The translations under genes and the position numbers were made by a program. A DNA stretch of 64,000 nt from positions 101,775-165,774 of the forward strand of contig MGPE01000001.1 in NCBI GenBank assembly GCA_001797335.1, read 5' to 3'. This document shows positions 1-7,188 of this stretch, in pieces; position 1 is the stretch's first letter; every line of letters starts with the position of its first letter. The notes under the pieces are model-generated. The model saw nothing but the letters and a program-made list of their open reading frames with translations, searched no databases and was not told where the DNA came from. The stretch comes from Deltaproteobacteria bacterium GWA2_38_16 (GTDB taxonomy: Bacteria > Bdellovibrionota > JACOXK01 > 2-02-FULL-40-11).

Positions 1-1154
1 TTTCTCGAATTGAAGAGTCCGATATGCTTCTTTATCCAGATCCCGCCACCTTTCGTGTTTTCCCTTGGGTGGAAAGAGGGGGAAAAATCGCTCGAATTAT
101 TTGCGATGTCTATAATCCAGATTACACCCCTTTTGAAGGCTGCCCAAGGCTTGCACTTAAAAAAGTAGTGGAAGAAGCAAAGGGCTTAGGATTTACAATG
201 GCAGTGGGGCCTGAAGCAGAATTTTTTCTCTTTCAAAAAAATTCCGAAGGAGAAGTCCTCACTTCTACGCACGATAAAGGCGGTTATTTTGATTTAACCC
301 CTATTGACCGCGGAGAAGATGCTAGGCGTGATATTGTAAATTCCTTAGAAGCCATGGGGTTTGAAGTCGAAGCCGCTCACCATGAGGTAGCCCCTGGCCA
401 ACATGAGATTGATTTTAAATATGCTGATCCCATTACGACAGCGGATAATGTTAGCACCTTTCGTTTTATCGTTCGAAAAGTAGCCAAAGATCATGGATTG
501 CATGCGACTTTTATGCCAAAACCCGTGCATGGCATTAATGGCTCTGGAATGCATTGTCACCAATCCTTATTTAAAGACGGGAAGAATGCTTTTTATGACG
601 CCAAGGCCCCCTATCAATTATCTAAAACCGCTCTTTATTATATGGGAGGACTTTTAGCTCACGCCAAAGGATTTACGGCGATTACCAATCCCTTGGTCAA
701 TTCTTATAAAAGACTAGTTCCGGGCTATGAAGCGCCTACACATATTGCATGGTCTTTACGAAATCGAAGCCCTTTGATTCGTGTTCCCGCTAAAAGAGGA
801 GAAAGCACTCGCTGTGAGCTTCGCATGCCAGATCCGGCGTGTAATCCCTATTTAGCATTTGCGGTTATGTTAAAATCCGGCCTCGATGGAATTAAAAAGA
901 AATTGGATCCAGGAGCACCAGTCAATCAGAATGTTTATAAAATGAGTAGCAGAGAAAGAGCCCGATTAAAAATTGATAGTCTCCCAGGAGATTTAAATGA
1001 AGCCATTCGAACCCTCTTAAAAGATGAAGTGGTTCAGAGTGCCCTAGGACCTCATATTTTTGATCGTTTCACCGAATCAAAAAAAGAAACGTGGCATGAA
1101 TATAGTGCCGTTGTTCATTCTTGGGAAATCGACAATTATTTGACAGTCTATTAA
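1..1154 (+). CDS. glnA: Glutamine synthetase type I, 5'-truncated by the window edge
   Basis: Cytoplasmic ATP-dependent ligation of ammonia to glutamate. The frame is open from the first bases and reads ...ESDMLLYPDP, an internal part of the beta-grasp domain, so the true start lies upstream and roughly 60-70 residues are missing. The catalytic domain is intact: GPEAEFFLF (metal-binding glutamates), PGQHEIDFKY, NGSGMHCHQS, the NSYKRLVPGYEAP loop, NRSPLIRVP and RCELRMPDPACNPYLAF. The C-terminus (NVYKMSSRER...WHEYSAVVHSWEIDNYL) resembles the GSI-alpha type rather than the adenylylated GSI-beta type, so control is probably by feedback; this is inference. A poly-T stretch follows the stop, then the promoter of the next gene. 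The family is certain. Confidence 0.96.
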   Translation, partial: SRIEESDMLLYPDPATFRVFPWVERGGKIARIICDVYNPDYTPFEGCPRLALKKVVEEAKGLGFTMAVGPEAEFFLFQKNSEGEVLTSTHDKGGYFDLTPIDRGEDARRDIVNSLEAMGFEVEAAHHEVAPGQHEIDFKYADPITTADNVSTFRFIVRKVAKDHGLHATFMPKPVHGINGSGMHCHQSLFKDGKNAFYDAKAPYQLSKTALYYMGGLLAHAKGFTAITNPLVNSYKRLVPGYEAPTHIAWSLRNRSPLIRVPAKRGESTRCELRMPDPACNPYLAFAVMLKSGLDGIKKKLDPGAPVNQNVYKMSSRERARLKIDSLPGDLNEAIRTLLKDEVVQSALGPHIFDRFTESKKETWHEYSAVVHSWEIDNYLTVY

Positions 1155-1172
1155 GTAAAAAAGTTTTTTTTA

Positions 1173-1201
1173 TTGACATGGTTTTTTCATTTTGTCATAC
1201 T
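1173..1201 (+). promoter_or_regulatory. Sigma-70-type promoter of the barrel gene at 1338
   Basis: TTGACA at 1173-1178, a 17-base spacer, then CATACT at 1196-1201 preceded by TG at 1193-1194 (extended -10). It lies between the glnA stop and the barrel gene and would give a leader of about 130 bases. Confidence 0.6.
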
Positions 1202-1337
1202 CGCTTTCAGTATTGCAGATTGTATCTTTAATAAACGAAGTACAGATTTTGTCGAAAACGAAGTAAAAATAAGATTTCGATAAATTAACGTAATGAATGA
1301 AGGAAAAACAAACGATGAAAAAGGGAGGAATAAAGAA

Positions 1338-3083
1338 ATGAAAAAAGACATGAAGAAATTTATCTTTTTATTTGCAGCTTTCATGCTGGTCATGTGGGGA
1401 GTTAAAGCCCAGGCTGCTTTTAAATGGAACGCGGATGCTAGCCAGACATTTACGGCTAGGGCTCATTACGATTTAAGTAATGACCACAATAACCCAACCG
1501 CAACCCGAGGAGATATACTGGCTTCGGTTGGACAGGGATCTGGAGAGTGGGAACACTTTTTTTCAACCCTTTTAGGAATTAATGGGACGTGGGAATTGGT
1601 AAAAGATACGTCCTTTAATTTCCGTGTGGCATCTCAATTTGATTGGTTAGGAGCCAATACCTCAGGACCCTTACAAAGTTCTACCCCGGGGGATAGTAAT
1701 GGGGCTAACAATCCTTTTGGAGGCACCAATCCTTTTAGTTTATGGATTAACCAAATTCATTTAGATTTTATGGATTTTGCGGGATTCCCTGTTAATTTTA
1801 AATTGGGGCGGCAAAATATTTGGTTAGGAAAAGGCTTTGTCTTGGGTAATCGGCTGTTTGGAGCAGGGCCTACGATTTATGCAGGAGGAATGGCACCCAC
1901 AGGATCTTTTAATCTTAGTCCTAATGGACAAGCAGGCGCTGCTAATTATGGAAATTTACCGCTAAATTCTATTGCAGGGGGATCTCTGAATGCTCCAGAA
2001 ACCTCTGACTATACGGGGTTTGATGCCGCTGTAGCCAATGTGCACCTCTTAAATAATAAATTAAACTTTGATTTTGGATATGTCTTGGTGTCTAGCGCTC
2101 TAACAGAAAGTGCTGCGGGTGCTAATAATGGTGGAGCTGGTACTACTAACAACAGGCGGGATATTGGAGCCAATGATAATGAGACGTTATGGTTTTTAAA
2201 TGCAGGGTATAAAGAAAAAACATGGAATACGGAAGCCTATGTACTCTTTAATCATGATAAAGAACCCTTGGGAAATAGGAATGTGAATACTACTGCCCAT
2301 ATCTCTTCAGATCAAATTATCACCTATGGAACTAGAGGAGATTTTGATTGGGGACAAGATTTGTGGTGGTTTAAACATGTCAATACCTTTGCTGAATTTG
2401 CTCTTCAAATGGGACGCCTGGGTTCACAAGAAACTGTTGCTCAAGTGGGTCGTAAGCGAAACGCCATGGCGTTTAACATGGGGAGTGATTTTCATTTTTC
2501 TACAAGTTATTCACCCTCTTTTGGTTTAGAAGGGGTTTATTTTAGTGGGCAAGATCCTACCAGCATTCAAAGGACAAACGCAAATGGTGCGGGGAGTGCT
2601 CCTGCGACTTTAGTTGCGCCGAATAATCGATGGACAGCGTGGGATCCACAATTTAGAGGACGCTTCTTTACTAAAATTATGGATTTCATCGATGATGTAT
2701 ATCTCTCCGATACTACAAATAAAACTGGTTCTGCAACAAGTACTGACACTACGGGTCGGGTAGATGCGGGATTTACGAATAGGCTTATGATTTTGGCCAG
2801 AACTGGATTTGAGCCTATGAAGAAAACATCATTTGGCTTAACCTATGCCTATGCTATAGCTGCCAAAGCTCCTCAAGCAGGAGCTCAGAAGGCCATGGGG
2901 CAAGAAATAGACTGGGATTTAGGGTATCAGCTTTCTAATGTGACAAGCTGGTTTTTCGATGGTGGATTTTTCTTGCCAGGAAGTTATTATACAATGCTTT
3001 CATCCATTGCTGGTGGAAGTGATGCCAAAGGAAAATCGAATGCCATGCTCTTTAGAACTGGCTTTAAGCTAAATTTAGGATAA
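1338..3083 (+). CDS. Outer-membrane beta-barrel protein, porin or alginate-export-like
   Basis: Exported outer-membrane protein of 581 residues. I place the start at ATG 1338 because GGAGG lies 9 bases upstream and the signal peptide MKKDMKKFIFLFAAFMLV...AQA follows at once. An upstream in-frame ATG at 1293 has no ribosome-binding site. The mature part is Gly/Asn/Thr-rich with alternating strands and aromatic girdles. A segment around GRQNIWLGKGFVLGNRLFG is typical of alginate-export or porin-like barrels, and the protein ends in a strand-like GFKLNLG. A second barrel of similar type lies at 12168. Substrate unknown. The gene is monocistronic, bounded by its own promoter and a strong terminator. 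The barrel call is firm; the subfamily is tentative. Confidence 0.8.
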   Translation: MKKDMKKFIFLFAAFMLVMWGVKAQAAFKWNADASQTFTARAHYDLSNDHNNPTATRGDILASVGQGSGEWEHFFSTLLGINGTWELVKDTSFNFRVASQFDWLGANTSGPLQSSTPGDSNGANNPFGGTNPFSLWINQIHLDFMDFAGFPVNFKLGRQNIWLGKGFVLGNRLFGAGPTIYAGGMAPTGSFNLSPNGQAGAANYGNLPLNSIAGGSLNAPETSDYTGFDAAVANVHLLNNKLNFDFGYVLVSSALTESAAGANNGGAGTTNNRRDIGANDNETLWFLNAGYKEKTWNTEAYVLFNHDKEPLGNRNVNTTAHISSDQIITYGTRGDFDWGQDLWWFKHVNTFAEFALQMGRLGSQETVAQVGRKRNAMAFNMGSDFHFSTSYSPSFGLEGVYFSGQDPTSIQRTNANGAGSAPATLVAPNNRWTAWDPQFRGRFFTKIMDFIDDVYLSDTTNKTGSATSTDTTGRVDAGFTNRLMILARTGFEPMKKTSFGLTYAYAIAAKAPQAGAQKAMGQEIDWDLGYQLSNVTSWFFDGGFFLPGSYYTMLSSIAGGSDAKGKSNAMLFRTGFKLNLG

Positions 3084-3095
3084 TTTAAAATAGGA

Positions 3096-3122
3096 GATCC
3101 CGGATCAAGTCCGGGATGACAG
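3096..3122 (+). repeat. Palindromic repeat type B, copy 1
   Basis: GATCCCGGATCAAGTCCGGG followed by ATGACAG. Arms CCCGGA and TCCGGG form a hairpin. The same design (GATCCC, arm, TCAAG, arm, GGGATGACAG) recurs at 15069-15097 and 50410-50438. Here it is intergenic, between the barrel gene and its terminator. Confidence 0.85.
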
Positions 3123-3130
3123 ATGTGAAA

Positions 3131-3164
3131 AGGGCTAGCTCATAACTGAGTTAGCCCTTTTTTT
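3131..3164 (+). terminator. Rho-independent terminator after the barrel gene
   Basis: Eleven-base stem GGGCTAGCTCA (3132-3142) / TGAGTTAGCCC (3147-3157) with one G-T pair, a 4-base loop TAAC, and a run of seven T at 3158-3164. Confidence 0.92.
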
Positions 3165-3173
3165 ATTATTTAG

Positions 3174-3203
3174 TTGATATTGTTGGATTTTTTCTTCTAT
3201 ACT
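3174..3203 (+). promoter_or_regulatory. Promoter of lspA, predicted leaderless
   Basis: TTGATA at 3174-3179, an 18-base spacer, TATACT at 3198-3203. The expected transcription start is about 3210, exactly the GTG chosen as the lspA start. Confidence 0.6.
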
Positions 3204-3209
3204 GGAAGA

Positions 3210-3695
3210 GTGAAAAGTAAATATATTATATTGGTTTGTCTAGCAGGCCTGGTGATTGCGCTCGATCAAATATCTAAGCTTTATATTGAGCATCATTTTA
3301 ATCTGCATGAATCTATTACGGTAATTCCTAATTTCTTTAATTTGACCTATATCAGAAACACAGGAGCGGCTTTTGGGCTTTTATCCAGGGCTCCAGAGAG
3401 CTTTCGAATTCCTTTTTTTATTATTATTCCTTTGATAGCCTTAACTATTATTGTTTTAATCTTTAAAAAAACCAAAGAAACGCAAGTCTTGATGATTTCT
3501 TCTTTATCGTTGATTTTAGGAGGAGCGATTGGGAATTTTATAGATCGTGTGCGGTTTAACTATGTCATTGATTTTTTAGATTTCCACTGGTTTAACTATC
3601 ACTGGCCTGCATTTAATGTGGCAGATATGACCATTGTAGTGGGTGTTATCCTTCTTATCTTCTATACTTTAGAGCATGATAGAAAATCTACTTAA
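3210..3695 (+). CDS. lspA: Lipoprotein signal peptidase II
   Basis: Inner-membrane aspartyl protease that removes signal peptides from prolipoproteins; several lipoproteins are encoded nearby (6550, 29084, 35338, 63244). Protein of 161 residues with four membrane segments. Conserved boxes are DQISK near the N-terminus, RNTGAAFGLL, GAIGNFIDR, VIDFLDF and FNVADM; the catalytic aspartates are D121 and D139. I choose GTG 3210 because translation then begins KSKYIILVCLAGLVIALDQ, as in other LspA proteins, and a promoter places the transcription start there. The upstream in-frame TTG at 3174 coincides with the -35 box. Transcribed alone, converging on ileS. Confidence 0.93.
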   Translation: MKSKYIILVCLAGLVIALDQISKLYIEHHFNLHESITVIPNFFNLTYIRNTGAAFGLLSRAPESFRIPFFIIIPLIALTIIVLIFKKTKETQVLMISSLSLILGGAIGNFIDRVRFNYVIDFLDFHWFNYHWPAFNVADMTIVVGVILLIFYTLEHDRKST

Positions 3696-3699
3696 TTAA

Positions 3700-3789
3700 G
3701 CGGGTGGCGCCAAAGGAGAGGCTCCATCGACGCGCCCGGAACGAAGTGAGGACGAACGATGGAGAGCGTCCTTTGGTGACAGGACCCGG
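3700..3789. repeat. Palindromic repeat type A, copy 1
   Basis: About 90-base imperfect palindrome. The left arm begins GGGTGGCGCCAAAGGAGAGG, the centre contains CCGGAACGAAGTGAGGAC, and the right arm ends CTTTGGTGACAGGACCC. Here it is intergenic between convergent lspA and ileS. Further copies lie at 7041-7131, 22031-22122 and, rearranged, at 30334-30403. Confidence 0.9.
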
Positions 3790-3804
3790 AAGATTAGGTA
3801 GAAG

Positions 3805-6534
3805 TTAAATTTGTTTCTTGCACTTATCGCAGATGGATTGCTGTGTTGTTACGCTTTCAGACCAGATCCAGCAGCGCTCACACTTTTGCCCAGATGCCTT
3901 AGTGACTTCTATTTTAAAGGGGGGATTCTTCACTTCGTTCAGGATGACTTGAGAGACAATAAAGAAAGTGCTTAAGTCACATGATTGAATAGACCACCAT
4001 TCCGGTGTTACATGAAGAATCACCTTGGCTTCCAGAGCGTTTCCAATGAGCTTTTTCTGACGGGCTTCTTCCAAAGCTTTAGAAACCAGCGCGCGAAGCT
4101 CTAGAAGTTTTTCCCATCGTTTTTCCAGGTTAGAGTCCAGATATTTAGGATTTACTTTTGGGAAATCTGTTAAATAAATAGATTTTTCTTGTGGGTATAG
4201 GTAAGAAAAAATTTCTTCAGCTGTAAATGAAAGAATCGGAGCCATGAGCTTTGTGAGAGAGGAAAGAATTTCATAAAGAACCGTTTGAGCAGCCCTGCGT
4301 TCGACTCCCTTAGCAGAAAACGTATAAAGACGATCTTTTAAAATATCTAAATAAATACTACTCAATTCTACGACACAAAAATTATTCAATAATTGAAAAA
4401 CAGTATGAAATTCGTAGTGATCATAGGCTCTTGTGATTTTATCAATGAGTTGGTGAAGTTTTAACAGCGCCCATTGGTCAATGTCTAAGAGCTTGTCATA
4501 AGAGACATGATCTTTTTTAGGATCAAAGTCATCAAGATTCCCCAGCATGTGTTTACACGTATTTCTAATTTTTCGATAGCTTTCCGTAATTCGGTTAATC
4601 AAGGGTTCTGAACAATGAACATCGTCCCTATAATCTTCGGAGGCCACCCACAGTCTTAAAATTTCAGCTCCGTATTGAGAAATAATTTTTTCTGGCTCTA
4701 CAACATTGCCTAAGGATTTAGACATTTTGCGTCCTTCTTGATCAACCACAAATCCATGCGTAAGAACTGTTTTATAAGGAGCCATATTCCGAGTAGCCAT
4801 AGAAATAAGAAGCGAGGTGTGAAACCATCCCCGATGCTGATCACTTCCTTCTAAATAAAGATCGGCGGTATAAATATTTTTTCTTTTTCCTAAGACAGAA
4901 GAAAAAGAACATCCAGAATCAAACCACACATCTAAAATATCTGTTTCTTTTTCAAAATCCTGGCTCCCGCAACTTTGACAGGCAATGTGTTTAGGAAGAA
5001 TGGTTTTTAAATCAGTCTTAAACCAAAAATCACTCCCCTCTTTTTCAACATAATCTGCAATCATCCTCATAAATTTTTCATCGATAAAAACAGCTAAACA
5101 TTTTTTACAATGAAGTGCAGGAATGGGAACTCCCCACACCCGTTGTCTTGATAAACACCAATCAGGCCTGGTTTCCATCATGCTTCGAATGCGATTTTTT
5201 CCCCAAGAAGGGAGGAATTCAACTTTATCAATCCAAGACAGTGCATTTTTTCTTAAGTTTTGTTTATCCATCGGAACAAACCACTGTTTGGTGGCCCTAA
5301 AGAGCACCGGTTTTTTACATCGCCAGCAGTGAGGGTAAGAATGCGTAATAGATGTACTTTTAAGCAGCAAGTCCGCCTTTTTCAGGCGTTCAATAATAAG
5401 GGGATTAGTATCAAACACAAATTGCCCTTCGTAGTCAGGCATTTCATGAGTAAATTGCCCACGGTGATTGACCGGTGAAAAAATAGGAAGATGATGTTTG
5501 AGGCCTAAAAAGTAATCTTCTTCCCCATGGCCGGGGGCGGTGTGCACGCAGCCTGTTCCTGAATCTTCGGTGACATGATGTCCTTCTAAAATGACTGATT
5601 TTTTAGGTAAAAAAGGATGATCGCATTGGAATCCTTTCAAATTTTGGGCTTTAAATCGGCAAAGAATTTTGCCAGAAGTGAGTCCGCACTCTTTTTTAAC
5701 AGAGTCTAGTAAAACTTCTGCCACAATATAAACTTCTGAGTTTTCCTCAAAGGCGACATACGAAAATTCCGGATGAAGTGCGATGGCCAAATTTGCAGGC
5801 AATGTCCAAGGGGTGGTTGTCCAAATTAAAACAAACACTTTTTTTAAAGAAAGTTTTGGAAATTTTTGGGATAAAGCTTTGTAAGAAATTTCATCCAGAG
5901 GGAATTTTACATAAATAGAAGGAGAGCTTTTTTCTTCGTATTCAATTTCTGCTTCTGCGAGAGCCGTACGGCAGTGAGCACACCAATGGATGACTTTTTT
6001 CCCTCGATATAAAAGATCTTTTCCAGCTAGAGTGGCCAGTTCTCGAACAATCGTGGCTTCATAATCATAGCTCATGGTAAGATATGGATGATGCCAGTCC
6101 CCTAAAACGCCCAGTCTTTTAAATTGGCTGCGTTGAATATCCATATATTTTTCAGCATGGGCCCGGCAGTGTGCCCGAATTTCTAGGGGGGTGGCCTCTT
6201 TATTTTTGATGTTTTTAGTGGCTTGAAGTTCAATGGGAAGTCCATGGCAATCCCATCCAGGAATAAATTCACACTGAAAGCCCGTCATGTTTTTATATTT
6301 AACAACAAAATCTTTTAAAATTTTATTAAGAGCGGTTCCAATATGAATGTTGGCATTGGCATAGGGAGGGCCATCGTGAAAAATGAAGGGAGGGCGGGTT
6401 TTATTTTTTTGGATTATTTTTTCATAAATTTTTTCATCTTCCCATTTTTTAAGAATTTCAGGCTCTTTTTGAGGCAAATTAGCCTTCATGGGAAAATCGG
6501 TTTTAGGAAGATTTAAAGTTTCTTTGTAGTCCAT
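3805..6534 (-). CDS. ileS: Isoleucyl-tRNA synthetase
   Basis: Charges tRNA-Ile; class Ia synthetase of 909 residues, full length. HIGT signature at residues 64-67, editing (CP1) domain in the first half, WFDSGCSFSSVL and EGSDQHRGWFH in the catalytic core, KMSKS at 603-607, an anticodon-binding helical domain, and a C-terminal zinc finger with C885, C888, C902 and C905. An AGGAAA ribosome site precedes ATG 6534. It lies 15 bases downstream of the TPR lipoprotein gene and probably shares its transcript. Odd feature: residues 863-871 (VILNEVKNP), just before the zinc module, are encoded by a palindromic-repeat half (see 3922-3948). Confidence 0.98.
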   Translation of the reverse strand: MDYKETLNLPKTDFPMKANLPQKEPEILKKWEDEKIYEKIIQKNKTRPPFIFHDGPPYANANIHIGTALNKILKDFVVKYKNMTGFQCEFIPGWDCHGLPIELQATKNIKNKEATPLEIRAHCRAHAEKYMDIQRSQFKRLGVLGDWHHPYLTMSYDYEATIVRELATLAGKDLLYRGKKVIHWCAHCRTALAEAEIEYEEKSSPSIYVKFPLDEISYKALSQKFPKLSLKKVFVLIWTTTPWTLPANLAIALHPEFSYVAFEENSEVYIVAEVLLDSVKKECGLTSGKILCRFKAQNLKGFQCDHPFLPKKSVILEGHHVTEDSGTGCVHTAPGHGEEDYFLGLKHHLPIFSPVNHRGQFTHEMPDYEGQFVFDTNPLIIERLKKADLLLKSTSITHSYPHCWRCKKPVLFRATKQWFVPMDKQNLRKNALSWIDKVEFLPSWGKNRIRSMMETRPDWCLSRQRVWGVPIPALHCKKCLAVFIDEKFMRMIADYVEKEGSDFWFKTDLKTILPKHIACQSCGSQDFEKETDILDVWFDSGCSFSSVLGKRKNIYTADLYLEGSDQHRGWFHTSLLISMATRNMAPYKTVLTHGFVVDQEGRKMSKSLGNVVEPEKIISQYGAEILRLWVASEDYRDDVHCSEPLINRITESYRKIRNTCKHMLGNLDDFDPKKDHVSYDKLLDIDQWALLKLHQLIDKITRAYDHYEFHTVFQLLNNFCVVELSSIYLDILKDRLYTFSAKGVERRAAQTVLYEILSSLTKLMAPILSFTAEEIFSYLYPQEKSIYLTDFPKVNPKYLDSNLEKRWEKLLELRALVSKALEEARQKKLIGNALEAKVILHVTPEWWSIQSCDLSTFFIVSQVILNEVKNPPFKIEVTKASGQKCERCWIWSESVTTQQSICDKCKKQI
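3922..3948 (-). repeat. Repeat type C inside ileS
   Basis: Read on the minus strand: GTCATCCTGAACGAAGTGAA then GAATCCC. This is a common bacterial interspersed palindromic-repeat half whose in-frame translation is VILNEVKNP. It lies between the anticodon-binding region and the zinc finger of IleS and keeps the frame open. Its core GAACGAAGTGA is shared with the centre of repeat type A. Confidence 0.75.
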
Positions 6535-6549
6535 TTCGTATTTCCTATA

Positions 6550-7188
6550 TCATAAATTAGGGTAAATTTCTTTGGCTTTTTTAAGTTGTGCATGGGCTCT
6601 TTTTTTATCTCCCAGCTTTTCCCAATTCAAAGAGGAAAGTTCATAACTTTTAGCTTTCCAAAAGGGGAAAGGGGAAAAAAGTTGTTTTGCTTTTTCTAAA
6701 AAGCCATTGGATTTTTTATAGTCATCTTTTTCATAATAAATCCAGGCTAAAAAATAATAGGCAAAGGGATTTTGAGGATCTATCGTTAAGGCTTTATTTA
6801 AGGTATCAATGGCGGTGGTATAGGTTGTGGGGGAAATTTGGGTTCTGGCTTTTTCTGTGAGCCGCAAAGAAGCTCTTGTATGGGCAGCCGGTTCAGTGGA
6901 ATAGAAATCAAGAAGTGGATCATCTGTGGTGGGTCTGGGTTTGAGAAAAGAACAGCTTGTAGATGCGAGGCAAAAGATAATAATAAAGCTATTTATCGTT
7001 ATAGAAGACCATCGTATAGGATAAATAAATGTGTTATTGGGTTGGGTGGCGCCGAAAGAGAGGCTCCACCCGCCGCGCCCGGAACGAAGTGAGGACGGAC
7101 GGTGGAGATTGTCTTTCGGTGACAGGACCCAAGGACTTATGTAGAATAATTTGGCGATGTTTTTTAAATAACGATAAATAGTGTACAT
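6550..7188 (-). CDS. TPR lipoprotein with a palindromic repeat inserted near its N-terminus
   Basis: Likely outer-membrane or periplasmic lipoprotein with tetratricopeptide repeats. ATG 7188 overlaps the stop of the upstream penicillin-binding protein by one base (TAATG), so translation is probably coupled. Residues 1-18 come from the original start, about 19-51 are translated repeat A, and only then comes the hydrophobic segment ITINSFIIIFCLASTSC with a plausible lipobox cysteine. Residues about 115-205 form two to three TPR-like helix pairs (AIDTLNKALTIDPQNPFAYY, DKKRAHAQLKKAKEIYP). No ATG, GTG or TTG lies in frame between the repeat and the lipobox. Either the whole frame is used, with an atypically long signal sequence, or export of the protein has been disturbed. 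Confidence 0.72.
   Translation of the reverse strand: MYTIYRYLKNIAKLFYISPWVLSPKDNLHRPSSLRSGRGGWSLSFGATQPNNTFIYPIRWSSITINSFIIIFCLASTSCSFLKPRPTTDDPLLDFYSTEPAAHTRASLRLTEKARTQISPTTYTTAIDTLNKALTIDPQNPFAYYFLAWIYYEKDDYKKSNGFLEKAKQLFSPFPFWKAKSYELSSLNWEKLGDKKRAHAQLKKAKEIYPNL
6989..7181. repeat. Fourteen-base inverted repeats flanking repeat A copy 2
   Basis: CTATTTATCGTTAT at 6989-7002 and its exact reverse complement at 7168-7181 enclose repeat A copy 2. The whole 193-base segment is therefore a nested imperfect palindrome at the 5' end of the TPR lipoprotein gene. Confidence 0.7.
7041..7131. repeat. Palindromic repeat type A, copy 2, inside a coding region
   Basis: Closely matches the copy at 3700-3789 (GGGTGGCGCCGAAAGAGAGG ... 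GGAACGAAGTGAGGACGG ... CGGTGACAGGACCC), with compensating arm changes (GCCGAAAGAG / CTTTCGGT). It lies in frame within the TPR lipoprotein and encodes about residues 20-50. Confidence 0.88.
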
